Below, in pieces: positions 29,148 to 36,785 of a DNA stretch of 64,000 nt (position 1 is its first letter; each line of letters begins with the position of its first letter). The notes beneath the pieces are model-generated. The model did not search any database. It was not told where the DNA came from and saw nothing but the letters and a program-made list of their open reading frames with translations. Both the position numbers and the translations under genes were made by a program. The stretch lies in contig NZ_AP028461.1 of assembly GCF_033097365.1 (NCBI RefSeq), forward strand, positions 11,435,501 through 11,499,500. Reading direction: 5' to 3'. This DNA comes from Actinoplanes sichuanensis. GTDB lineage: Bacteria; Actinomycetota; Actinomycetes; Mycobacteriales; Micromonosporaceae.

Positions 29148-30071
29148 TCAGGCGGCGGTGGCCGGCTTGACGCCGCGCCCGAGCGCCGTGTGACCCTGCG
29201 CGTTGGTCATCGCCAGGCGGCTGCGCATGGTGGTGTTGCTGGCGATGTTCGCGTAGTAGGTGGCGCGGCGACGAGCCGTGATGCTCTCCGGGTTGTCCGG
29301 GACCGGCGCCATCTCCGGGTTGAGGTGCGTGTTCAGGCCGTCGCGCAGCAGCGACAGCGCCTCGGCGCGCAGCTGCGACACCCGTGACTCGGTGACACCC
29401 AGGTCGGCGGCGATCTCCGCCATCGGGCGCTCCTGAAGGAAGTACTCGTTGACGACCGTCTGCAGCCGCTCCGGCAGCGAGTCGATCGCGTGGTGCAGGT
29501 AGCCGATCTGCTCGCGGCGAAGCAGCATCTCCTCCGGGCCCGGGTCACGCTCGGTGACCAGGTCGTCGGCGCTGCTGGTGGTGAAACCCTGCAGCGAGAG
29601 TACGGTCGCCCGCTGCACGTCGGTGTCGGTCTGGTGCAGGTCGGTCGTGGTGGTGCCGAGCGCCTGCGCCAGCTCCTCCGGGGTGGGGGTGCGGCCCAGC
29701 GTGGTGGTCAGCTGCTGACGGGTGACGTCGGTGTTGCGGGCCTTCGACCGCACCGAACGGGTCGCCCAGTCCAGCGCGCGCAGCTCGTCGAGCAGGGCGC
29801 CGCGGATCCGGGTGCCGGCGAAGCGGTGGAACGGGACGCCGCGCTGCGGGTCCCAGCCGCGGGCCGCGGTGACCAGGGCGTGCAGGCCGGCGCTGGTCAG
29901 GTCGTCGCGGTGGATGTGGTTCGGGATCCGGCTGAGCATGTCCCGCACCAGGTGGCCGACCAGCGGCATGTGCGTGCGGATCAGGTCTTCCTGCTCGCGC
30001 ACGGTGAGCACGGGCGTGGCGGAAGCGGTGTCGGCGATGAGGTCGGCAGCGGTCGTCACGGTGCTGGTCAT
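29148..30071 (-). CDS. FliA/WhiG-family RNA polymerase sigma factor, paralogue
   Basis: The product has 307 residues. ATG 30071 has GGGGGAAACA upstream. Its regions match those of the factor at 23940 almost motif by motif: RTHMPLVGHLVRDMLSRIPNHIHRDDLTSAG, RIRGALLDELRALDWATRSVR, ATVLSLQGFTTSSADDLVTE and AEIAADLGVTESRVSQLRAEALSLL. The tail ARRRATYYANIAS is also shared. The N-terminus is longer by about 20 residues. The two genes are probably ancient duplicates; which promoters each reads cannot be told from here. Confidence 0.92.
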   Translation of the reverse strand: MTSTVTTAADLIADTASATPVLTVREQEDLIRTHMPLVGHLVRDMLSRIPNHIHRDDLTSAGLHALVTAARGWDPQRGVPFHRFAGTRIRGALLDELRALDWATRSVRSKARNTDVTRQQLTTTLGRTPTPEELAQALGTTTTDLHQTDTDVQRATVLSLQGFTTSSADDLVTERDPGPEEMLLRREQIGYLHHAIDSLPERLQTVVNEYFLQERPMAEIAADLGVTESRVSQLRAEALSLLRDGLNTHLNPEMAPVPDNPESITARRRATYYANIASNTTMRSRLAMTNAQGHTALGRGVKPATAA

Positions 30072-30324
30072 GTTTGTTTCCCCCGGTTGCTCGTCGGCGC
30101 CCCTGGCTGGGTGGGCACCGGCTGACAGGAGAAACTTTCAAGCGCGGAGGGTGCACGTTCCGGTCACGGACAGTTGCCTACCGGTTGCTTCGAATCCGGC
30201 CCTGCTCGCGGTCTTGTTCGGCCTCGCGGCTCGGCCTCGGTCGCTCGGTTCCGCGATGGCCCTTCCATCGGCGGCGGAGGGGCCCGGTTGAGAGTTCCGG
30301 CGGCGGTGGGGCAAGGTGTGCCGC

Positions 30325-30825
30325 ATGGAATTGAGCGACACGAGCGCGGCCATCACCCTCATCTCCGGCCTGGTGATCCTGACCGGGGTGATCGGCGTGA
30401 TCGTGCCGATCCTGCCCGGCCTGCTGCTCACCTGGAGTGGGGTGCTGCTCTGGGCGCTGCTCAGCGACGGCTCCGGCAGCGCCCGGCTGCTCGTCGCGGT
30501 GCTCGCCACGCTGATCGCCGGCATCGGCATGGTGGTCAAATTCGTGTGGCCGGGCAAGAAGCTCAAGGACACCGGCGTGCCCGGCTCGGCCGTGATCGTC
30601 GGCGGGGTGCTCGGCCTGATCGGCTTCTTCGTGGTGCCGTTCGTGGGCCTGGTGCTCGGTTTCATCCTCGGCGTCTGGCTGATGGAGCTGCGCCGTCTCG
30701 GCCCGGACCGCGCCTGGCCCTCGACCCGCTCCGCGATCGGCGCGGTCGGCCTCTCCCTGCTCGTGGAACTCGCCTCGGCCCTACTGATCGCCGTGCTCTG
30801 GCTCTTCGGCCTGGCCTTCGCCTAG
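30325..30825 (+). CDS. DUF456 membrane protein
   Basis: The product has 166 residues. ATG 30325 is preferred over GTG 30316 because GCAAGG lies about 9 nt upstream of it. Four or five membrane helices are visible. The Gly/Pro motif ILTGVIGVIVPILPGLLLTW and the later GVLGLIGFFVVPFVGLVLGFILGVWLMEL give the internal-repeat glycine-zipper pattern of DUF456. The function is unknown. The upstream 250 bp hold no other gene that I can see. Confidence 0.85.
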   Translation: MELSDTSAAITLISGLVILTGVIGVIVPILPGLLLTWSGVLLWALLSDGSGSARLLVAVLATLIAGIGMVVKFVWPGKKLKDTGVPGSAVIVGGVLGLIGFFVVPFVGLVLGFILGVWLMELRRLGPDRAWPSTRSAIGAVGLSLLVELASALLIAVLWLFGLAFA

Positions 30826-30839
30826 CCCGCCCGACGACC

Positions 30840-30967
30840 ACACCTCGTCGTCCACCGGCCGCCCGTCGCCGATCCGGCGAGTACACCTCGTCGTCCACCG
30901 GCCGCCCGTCGCCGATCCGGCGAGTACACCTCGTCGTCCACGGCCGCCCGTCGCCGATCCGGTGAGT
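30840..30967. repeat. 43-bp tandem repeat, three copies
   Basis: Units start ACACCTCGTCGTCCACCGGC at 30840, 30883 and 30926. The first two are near identical and the third lacks one base. The array starts 15 bp after the DUF456 gene stop. Confidence 0.9.
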
Positions 30968-30984
30968 CGGTGGCCGCCGTTGCG

Positions 30985-31105
30985 GGGTCAGTCGGATTTT
31001 CTGTGGACGGCGTTGCCGGCGCTGGGTCAGTCGGATTTCTGTAGGCGGCGCTGTCGGCGCTGGGTCAGTCGGATTTCTGTAACCGGCGTTGCCGGCGCTG
31101 GGTCA
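30985..31105. repeat. 38-39-bp tandem repeat overlapping the 3' end of the carboxypeptidase gene
   Basis: GGGTCAGTCGGATTT recurs at 30985, 31024 and 31062, and a partial copy starts at 31100. On the minus strand the innermost copy encodes the last residues of the carboxypeptidase (TQRRQRRLQKSD and stop). The outer copies repeat the same nucleotides beyond the stop codon. Confidence 0.88.
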
Positions 31106-32426
31106 GCAGGAGCAGCAGGGGCACCGCGATCAGCGCCACCGCCACCGCGACGGCCGCGATCACGGTGAAACCGGTCGGACCGCCCGGGTGGGCGGCCTGG
31201 ATGCCGGCACCCGCGACGGCGCCGGTGAGTTCCGGGGTGGCCGACGCGGCCTTCGCGGCGGCGGCGACCTCCTCCGGGGTGACCAGCTTGCCGACCGAGG
31301 TGCCGGCGGGCAGGGCGAACCCCCAGTCGAGCAGTGCGGCGCCCTGTTCCCAGCCGCGCAACGGCCGGGCCTCGGCGCCGAGCAGGGTGGCCACCAGGGT
31401 ACGGCCGTCACGGGTGGCCGCGCCGACGTAACTGTGCCGGGCCAGGGTGGTGAAGCCGGTCTTCCCGCCGAGTGCGCCCGGGTAGTTGTAGATCAGCTTG
31501 TTCTCGTTCTGGAACTGGAAGCCGCCGACCTTCGGGTTCTTCTGGGCGGGCATCTGGGCGGTCTTCGTCAGCACATACTTGCGGAAGTCGGCGCTCGCGA
31601 AGCAGACCCGGGCGATGAGCGCCAAGTCGTACGCGCTGGTGAACTGCCCTTTGCCGTCCAGCCCGGAGGGGGTGACCGCGTGTGTCTGGCGCGCGCCGAT
31701 CGAGGCGGCCTTGGCGTTCATCGCGGCGACCGTCTTCTGCAGCCCGTCGGCACCGCCGCCACCGGCCAGCCGGGCCAGCGCGTTGGCCGCGTCGTTGCCG
31801 GAGTTGAGCATCAGGCCCAGCCACAGCGTCGAGATCGTGTAGGTGCCGCCGACCACCAGGCCGACCGCCGAACTGTTCGGCTCGATGTCCAGGTCGCCCT
31901 TGGTGACCCGCATCTTCTGTGTCGGGTCGAGCTGATCGATCGCGGTCGCGGCGAGCAGCATCTTCTGCACGCTGGCCGGAGTCTGGTGCACGTGCGGGCC
32001 GCAGGCGCCGAGCACCTCACCGGTGTCGAGGTCGGCGACCAGCCAGGTGGTCGCGGTCAGCGCGGGTGGGCTGGGGCTGCCGGCCGGGACGATCAGCCCG
32101 TGCGTGGCGAGGGCCGGCCCGCCGACCGCCATGTCCTCGGCCACCTCGGCCGGCGGGGTGGGCCGCGGCGGGGCACTCGGCTTGGCGATCTTCGGCTTGG
32201 GACACGGCACCTCAGCGGCGACACCGAGCGAAGCGGAACCGAGTGCGGCGGCGCCGAGCGAAGCGGAACCGAGTGCGGCGGCGCCGAGCGAAGCGGAACC
32301 GAGTGCGGCGGCGTCGCGCGAGGCTGAAGCGAACGAAGCGGTGGCGGGGCCGACGGCTGCCGCCGGATGGGCGGACAGCACGACGGCGAGCAGCGAAGCG
32401 GCCGCCGCCAGGAGCCTCACGGCCAT
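31065..32426 (-). CDS. D-alanyl-D-alanine carboxypeptidase (penicillin-binding protein, S11 family)
   Basis: The product has 453 residues. ATG 32426 lies 10 nt inside the previous gene. A signal peptide (MAVRLLAAAASLLAVVLSA) is followed by a perfect 30-bp coding repeat giving LGSASLGAAA three times, then a Pro-rich spacer. The penicilloyl-serine domain has SVQK (S152/K155), SGN in LMLNSGNDAAN, and KTG in GGKTGFT. A C-terminal membrane helix (FTVIAAVAVAVALIAVPLLLLL) and a basic tail anchor it. It trims peptidoglycan stem peptides outside the membrane. Confidence 0.92.
   Translation of the reverse strand: MAVRLLAAAASLLAVVLSAHPAAAVGPATASFASASRDAAALGSASLGAAALGSASLGAAALGSASLGVAAEVPCPKPKIAKPSAPPRPTPPAEVAEDMAVGGPALATHGLIVPAGSPSPPALTATTWLVADLDTGEVLGACGPHVHQTPASVQKMLLAATAIDQLDPTQKMRVTKGDLDIEPNSSAVGLVVGGTYTISTLWLGLMLNSGNDAANALARLAGGGGADGLQKTVAAMNAKAASIGARQTHAVTPSGLDGKGQFTSAYDLALIARVCFASADFRKYVLTKTAQMPAQKNPKVGGFQFQNENKLIYNYPGALGGKTGFTTLARHSYVGAATRDGRTLVATLLGAEARPLRGWEQGAALLDWGFALPAGTSVGKLVTPEEVAAAAKAASATPELTGAVAGAGIQAAHPGGPTGFTVIAAVAVAVALIAVPLLLLLTQRRQRRLQKSD
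32224..32310. repeat. 30-bp in-frame tandem repeat
   Basis: Three exact copies, with a diverged fourth, lie within the carboxypeptidase gene. Each codes for a 10-residue Ala/Gly/Ser/Leu unit just after the signal peptide. The period is a multiple of 3, so copy-number change keeps the frame. Confidence 0.9.
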
Positions 32427-32848
32427 CGCTCGCCCGCGGTCAGTCGGCGCTCCAGCAGGGTGGCCAGCGGAATCGGGTCGCCGTCGCCGCCACCGGCGCC
32501 CACGATCAGGCGGGCGGCGCTCGGTGACAGGTCGGCCCCGGCGAACCGGGCCCGCAGCGACGGCGCGACGGTGAGCACGTAGTAACCACCGTCCTCGCCG
32601 ACGGCGACCGACCGATCGGATTTCAGATACCACCCGCGGACATGCGTCTTGTACGTCGATCGCCCGTCGAGGCTGCGTGCGACCAGCACGTGCGGGCGCA
32701 GCCCGAGCTCACCGGCCCGGTGGACGAAGTCGTCGAGCAGCGCCTCGGCCCGGCGGGTCTCCGCGGCCCGGTCGGCCTCCAGAGCGGCGGCGCGAACGGC
32801 CACGGCGTGCCGTTGCTGCTCCCGCCAGGCGGCCTGCTCGTCCTGCAT
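32417..32848 (-). CDS. Hypothetical protein, coupled to the carboxypeptidase gene
   Basis: The product has 143 residues from ATG 32848. An Arg/Ala/Glu-rich helix (residues 1-45) is followed by LGLRPHVLVARSLDGRSTYKTHVRGWYLKSDRSVAVGEDGGYYVLTV, a beta-rich domain. There is no signal or membrane segment. I do not recognise the family. The stop lies 10 nt inside the carboxypeptidase gene, so the two are co-translated. Confidence 0.72.
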   Translation of the reverse strand: MQDEQAAWREQQRHAVAVRAAALEADRAAETRRAEALLDDFVHRAGELGLRPHVLVARSLDGRSTYKTHVRGWYLKSDRSVAVGEDGGYYVLTVAPSLRARFAGADLSPSAARLIVGAGGGDGDPIPLATLLERRLTAGERWP

Positions 32849-33032
32849 GGCGCCGACCCTAACGTGGGAACCTGTCCCTCGGCCAACCGGGCTTTGACGG
32901 ATTCGGCTCCCATTCCCGGTCCCATTCCGATAACCGACGGGAAAGAATTGCCGGATCGCGGTCAGGAGTTGCGCCGGCGACCGGTTGCGCGCCAGACTGG
33001 GCGCGGTTGAATTATTCTTCTCGGGAGTCGTT

Positions 33033-33383
33033 ATGGCGCGGCAGGTAATCACCACCCTGATCGACGATCTGGACGGCAACAAGGCGGATCGGACTGTCGA
33101 GTTCAGTCTCGACGGCGTCAGCTACACGATCGACCTTTCCGAGTCCAATGCCGGAAAGCTGCGTAAGGCTCTGGATCCGTTCATCAGCGCGGGCACTCGT
33201 CTGGGCCGCACCACGTCGGGGCGCATCCCGTCGCGTGGCGCTGCTCCGGTCCGCACCGCCGGCTCTCGCGACGAGAACCGGCTGATCCGCGAGTGGGCGA
33301 TCAGCAACGGGCACAAAATCTCCGAGCGGGGCCGCATTCCGCAGGAGGTCAGCAACGCGTACCGGGCCGCGCACGGCCGCTGA
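33033..33383 (+). CDS. lsr2: Lsr2-family nucleoid-associated protein
   Basis: The product has 116 residues from ATG 33033, with GGGAG upstream. The N-terminal dimerisation domain (ARQVITTLIDDLDG to YTIDLSESNAGKLRKAL) and the C-terminal DNA-binding domain are separated by a basic linker. The DNA-contacting RGR of the AT-hook-like loop is in ISERGRIPQEV. Lsr2 silences AT-rich, often foreign, DNA. It stands alone, with a terminator of its own. Confidence 0.95.
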   Translation: MARQVITTLIDDLDGNKADRTVEFSLDGVSYTIDLSESNAGKLRKALDPFISAGTRLGRTTSGRIPSRGAAPVRTAGSRDENRLIREWAISNGHKISERGRIPQEVSNAYRAAHGR

Positions 33384-33396
33384 TTCGCGCCGTTGT

Positions 33397-33425
33397 CGCC
33401 GTGCCGGTCCTGCGCCGGCACGGCG
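33397..33425 (+). terminator. Terminator of lsr2
   Basis: An 11-bp perfect stem (CGCCGTGCCGG / CCGGCACGGCG) with a 7-nt loop lies 14 bp after the stop. Confidence 0.8.
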
Positions 33426-33549
33426 AGTGGCCGCCGCTGCCCACCGGCCCCGGGTGAGAAATCCCACTCGATCTTCGGCGAATCGTTAACAGTCCGAATT
33501 GGACGAGGAAATACTTTCCGGACGGCGAGCATCAAAGGTAAGGCGCCTG

Positions 33550-34428
33550 TCAAAGGCGTAGGCGGGGCAGTTCGGCGGCCACCGCCTCCAGCACCTTCTC
33601 GTCGCCGGTGTACCAGCTCGACTCGCGCGGCCAGTGCGCGATCACGTCGGTGAATCCGAGTTCCCGGGCCCGGCCGACCGCGTCGGTGAAGGCCTCCACA
33701 CTGCTCATCGAGAAGATCGGTGACGTGTCCAGGTTGAGATATCGGTCCACCGAGTCCAGTGGCCGACCGGCCGCTTCCAGGGTCGCGTCGAACCGGTCGC
33801 GGAGCACGGTCACCTCTTTCCACCACAGTTCCGCGCTGTCCAACTGCTGCGGGCCGGTGGTGACCCAGCCGTCGCCGTAGCGGGCGGCCAGCCGCAGTGC
33901 CCGCGGGCCGTTGGCGGCGACCACGAACGGCGGGCGGGGCGTCTGGAGCGGGCCGGGAATGCTGCGGGCGTCGACCGCGGAGAACCATTCGCCGGACCAG
34001 GTGGTGGCCGGCTGCCGCAGGATGGTGTCGAGCAGCTCCAGGAACTCGGCGAACCGGTCGACCCGGGCGCGCGGGGTGAGCTCCGGCTGCCCGAGCACCG
34101 CCGAGTCGAACCCGATGCCACCGGCGCCCAGGCCGAGGACGAGCCGCCCGGCCGAGATGTCGTCGAGGGCGGTGACCTCCCGGGCGAAGTGCACCGGGTG
34201 CCGGAAGTTCGGCGTCGCCACATACGTACCCAACCGGATCCGGGTGGTGACCAGGGCGGCCGCGGTCAGGGTGGGCACCGGGTCGAACCACGGGCCGTCG
34301 ACCAGGTCACGCCAGCCGAGGTGGTCGTAGGTCCACGCCTGGTCGAAGCCGAACTCGTCGGCCAGGCGCCAGCGGCGGCTCGCGACGGCCCAGCGCTGGT
34401 CGGGAAGGATCACGATGCCGATACGCAC
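33550..34428 (-). CDS. LLM-class F420-dependent oxidoreductase
   Basis: The product has 292 residues. The luciferase-like barrel is evident from ADEFGFDQAWTYDHL, TRIRLGTYVATPNFRHPVHFAREVTALDDISAGRLVLGLGAG and PPFVVAANGPRALRLAARYGDGWVT. Actinobacterial members of this type use F420 rather than FMN, an inference from family knowledge. The substrate is unknown. The MarR gene at 34453 lies 24 bp upstream on the same strand and probably shares its transcript. Confidence 0.85.
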   Translation of the reverse strand: MRIGIVILPDQRWAVASRRWRLADEFGFDQAWTYDHLGWRDLVDGPWFDPVPTLTAAALVTTRIRLGTYVATPNFRHPVHFAREVTALDDISAGRLVLGLGAGGIGFDSAVLGQPELTPRARVDRFAEFLELLDTILRQPATTWSGEWFSAVDARSIPGPLQTPRPPFVVAANGPRALRLAARYGDGWVTTGPQQLDSAELWWKEVTVLRDRFDATLEAAGRPLDSVDRYLNLDTSPIFSMSSVEAFTDAVGRARELGFTDVIAHWPRESSWYTGDEKVLEAVAAELPRLRL

Positions 34429-34452
34429 CCGCCGAAGCCTACCGGGACGGGA

Positions 34453-34917
34453 TCAGGCGCTCCGGCGGTCCTGCCGGCCGGTGTCGCCGGGCACGGTGGC
34501 CGCCGACTCGAACGCCTGCAGTGCCTGGAGCAGGTCCTGCCGGGCGGCGGCGGGCATCCGCTCCAGCACCTCGGCGAGCGCGGCCTGCCGCCGCTCCCGC
34601 AGGTCGGCCAGGAGCCGCCGGGACGCCGAGGTGAGCAGCAACCGCACCTCGCGACGGTCGCGTGGGTCGGCGACCCGGCGTAGCAGCCCGGTCGCCTCCA
34701 GCCGGTCGCAGAGGCGGCTCGCCGACGACGGCACGACGTCGAGGGCCTCGGCCAGCCGGCTCATGTTGGTGTGCCGGTTACCGGCGACGATGGTCAGCAC
34801 CCGCAGCTGGGCGGGCGGTACGGTCGGCTGCTGTGCGACCCGGGCCCGTTCGAGGACGTCCACCAGCGCCTCCACCGACGACTCGACAGCCGCGGCGATC
34901 TCGGTGGCACGATTCAT
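34453..34917 (-). CDS. MarR-family transcriptional regulator
   Basis: The product has 154 residues from ATG 34917. The winged helix NMSRLAEALDVVPSSASRLCDRLEATGLLRRVADPRDRREVRL is clear, with the conserved D-x-R-x-x wing. It is followed by a dimerisation helix and a short tail. TATACA (34963-34968, minus strand) is a possible -10 hexamer. It probably controls itself and the LLM oxidoreductase gene downstream. Confidence 0.88.
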   Translation of the reverse strand: MNRATEIAAAVESSVEALVDVLERARVAQQPTVPPAQLRVLTIVAGNRHTNMSRLAEALDVVPSSASRLCDRLEATGLLRRVADPRDRREVRLLLTSASRRLLADLRERRQAALAEVLERMPAAARQDLLQALQAFESAATVPGDTGRQDRRSA

Positions 34918-34995
34918 CTCGTATCCCCGTCATCGGCAGTCGGCGGACCCGTGAACCTGCATGTATACCCGGTCCGGTGGCGCCGGAAACAACGA

Positions 34996-36138
34996 TCAGC
35001 GACGCCAATCCAAGCAGACCATGACCGCGTCATCATCCGGCTCGGCTCCGGCATGATATTCGCGCAGGCTCCGCAACACCGTACCGACCGCCTCGGTGGC
35101 CGGCTGCAACCGTGTCCGGCGAAGTGCGCTGAGCAGTCCGGATTCCCCGAATCGGGGGAGCCCGGTGGGAGTCGCGGCGTGGACGCCGTCGCTGACCACG
35201 AGCATCCGATCGCCCGGTTCGAGCTGGAATCGCTGAATCTCGTAGTGGGCCTCACCGAACATGCCGAGCGGCAACTGCTGCTCCAACGGGACCTGCTCGA
35301 TGCCGCTGCCGCGTGCGATCAGGCAGTGCGGCGATCCGGCGTCGACCGCGGCCACTCCACCGCTGACCAGGTCGATCTCCAGCAGCAGGGTGGCGGCGTG
35401 CACGCCGCCGGAATATCTGGCGTGGACCGCGTCGGAGGCGAGTTCGGCCTGCTCGACGATGTCGGCGCCGAAGCGGCGGGCGTTGCGCATGGCGTTGACG
35501 GCCAGCGAGGTGAGCAGCGCGGCCTCCATCCCGTCGCCGTCCCCGTTGAGCACGGTCAGGGTCAGCCGGTCGCCGTCCAGCGCCCAGTCGAAGTGGTCGC
35601 CGCGGACGTCGTACGCCGGCTCCAGTTGACCGGCGACCAGGAACCGATCGTCGCCGAGTGCCCGGCCGGGCAGTAGGTCCCATTGCAGCTCGGCGGCCAT
35701 GGTGAGCCGGCCGCGGCGCCGGGCCTGGTGGTAGCGGTCGGTGGCGGTCTCGGCGGCCCGGAGCGCGATGGCCAGGTCGTCGCTGTCGGCGGCGAGCCGC
35801 TCGGCGATCTCCGCGGGGGGTGCCGCGGGCAGGTCGGCCCGGAGCACGCCGACCCGCTCACCCCAGCAGGTGAGTGGCAGGTGTAACCGGACCTGTCCGG
35901 CCGGGGCGCGCTCGGTGCTCGGCTGCTGGCTGCCGAAACAACGCATGGCGGTGGTCGCGTCGGTGGGGTCGGGCTCACCGATCAGCGGATGCAGGCGGGT
36001 GCCGGTGAGGTCGGGTACGAGCACCTCGACGGCTCCGGCGGAGAAGTGGCGCCGCAGGTGCTCGGCGGCGATCTCGGGCAGGCGGTCGGGCGGCGCGGCC
36101 CGTAGGAGCGAGCCGAGGGGTGCCGGCTGATCAGACAT
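34996..36138 (-). CDS. PP2C-family (SpoIIE/RsbU-like) serine phosphatase
   Basis: The product has 380 residues. ATG 36138 has AAGGAG upstream. A GAF-like N-terminal half (about 15-135) leads to a helix (LTMAAELQWDLLPG, the typical linker) and then the phosphatase core: VRGDHFDWALDGDRLTLTVLNGDGDGMEAALLTSLAVNAMR, DAGSPHCLI, and PGDRMLVVSDGVHAA with metal-ligand aspartates. PDDDAVMVCLDW closes it. Such enzymes dephosphorylate anti-anti-sigma factors in partner-switching systems. A GHKL kinase gene lies 130 bp upstream on the same strand. Confidence 0.88.
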   Translation of the reverse strand: MSDQPAPLGSLLRAAPPDRLPEIAAEHLRRHFSAGAVEVLVPDLTGTRLHPLIGEPDPTDATTAMRCFGSQQPSTERAPAGQVRLHLPLTCWGERVGVLRADLPAAPPAEIAERLAADSDDLAIALRAAETATDRYHQARRRGRLTMAAELQWDLLPGRALGDDRFLVAGQLEPAYDVRGDHFDWALDGDRLTLTVLNGDGDGMEAALLTSLAVNAMRNARRFGADIVEQAELASDAVHARYSGGVHAATLLLEIDLVSGGVAAVDAGSPHCLIARGSGIEQVPLEQQLPLGMFGEAHYEIQRFQLEPGDRMLVVSDGVHAATPTGLPRFGESGLLSALRRTRLQPATEAVGTVLRSLREYHAGAEPDDDAVMVCLDWRR

Positions 36139-36223
36139 TCCAGACTCCTTCCACGAAGCGACGTGCAGAGCGACAGCGGGCAGCGAGGGACAGCAACCGG
36201 TTATTTGTTATACGGCAAGCAAA

Positions 36224-36262
36224 TCGCGCCGGGACAACCCACCCAGGGGTGGCCCGGCGCGA
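36224..36262 (-). terminator. Terminator of the GHKL kinase gene
   Basis: A 10-bp stem (TCGCGCCGGG / CCCGGCGCGA), with a further short stem in the 19-nt loop, sits 7 bp past the kinase stop and before the phosphatase gene. Confidence 0.65.
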
Positions 36263-36268
36263 CAGCCC

Positions 36269-36661
36269 TCAGGCGAAGGACTTCTCGAAGTGGATCAGGC
36301 TTCCACTGCGCGGGCTGGAGTGCATGCGAACGTTCTCGCCCAGCGCCTTGATCAGGAGAAGGCCTCGCCCACGCTCACTGGTCGGCGAGGGTACGGCGTC
36401 CGCCGCCGGGTCGAAGCCGGAACCGTGATCCACCACATCGATGGAACAGCGGTCCTCGCCGACGTCCAGGCGGACCTCGAAGTCCTCCGCCCCGGCGGCG
36501 TGCTTGACCACGTTGGCACACGCCTCGGTGAGGGCGATCTCCAGATCGGCGCCGGCCTGGCGATCCACACGAAGGATCGTCAGGGCGCACCGCAACAGCC
36601 GGCGCACGGCGGGAACGCTGTCCACCTCGCGGGGCAGATTGAGCCGAACCGACATGCGCAT
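36269..36661 (-). CDS. RsbW-like anti-sigma serine kinase (GHKL ATPase)
   Basis: The product has 130 residues. ATG 36661 is used; ATG 36655 is an alternative. The ATP-lid motifs are the N box in ALTEACANVVKHA, G1 in DVVDHGSGFDP, and G2 in SERGRGLLLIKALG. This size and order match RsbW/SpoIIAB-type anti-sigma kinases. No STAS-domain anti-anti-sigma gene is in the window. The partner phosphatase is at 34996, and the sigma-fusion gene is divergent 124 bp away. Confidence 0.87.
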   Translation of the reverse strand: MRMSVRLNLPREVDSVPAVRRLLRCALTILRVDRQAGADLEIALTEACANVVKHAAGAEDFEVRLDVGEDRCSIDVVDHGSGFDPAADAVPSPTSERGRGLLLIKALGENVRMHSSPRSGSLIHFEKSFA

Positions 36662-36785
36662 GCCGTTTTCTGTGCCCGATCGGCCGCCCGGCTAACCGTG
36701 ACGCCGATGACCCCGTCCCCGATTCGTGTTATCCATGTCTGCCGCGCCCGTCTCCCTGTGCAGCGGATACACGGAGTGGAGAGAC

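Noticed and set aside
30180..30200. GCTTCGAATCCGG resembles a tRNA T-loop
   Set aside because: No matching acceptor, D or anticodon stems can be formed nearby, so it is not a tRNA.
30840..31105. Possible CRISPR array
   Set aside because: The repeats are continuous, without unique spacers, and no cas genes are present.
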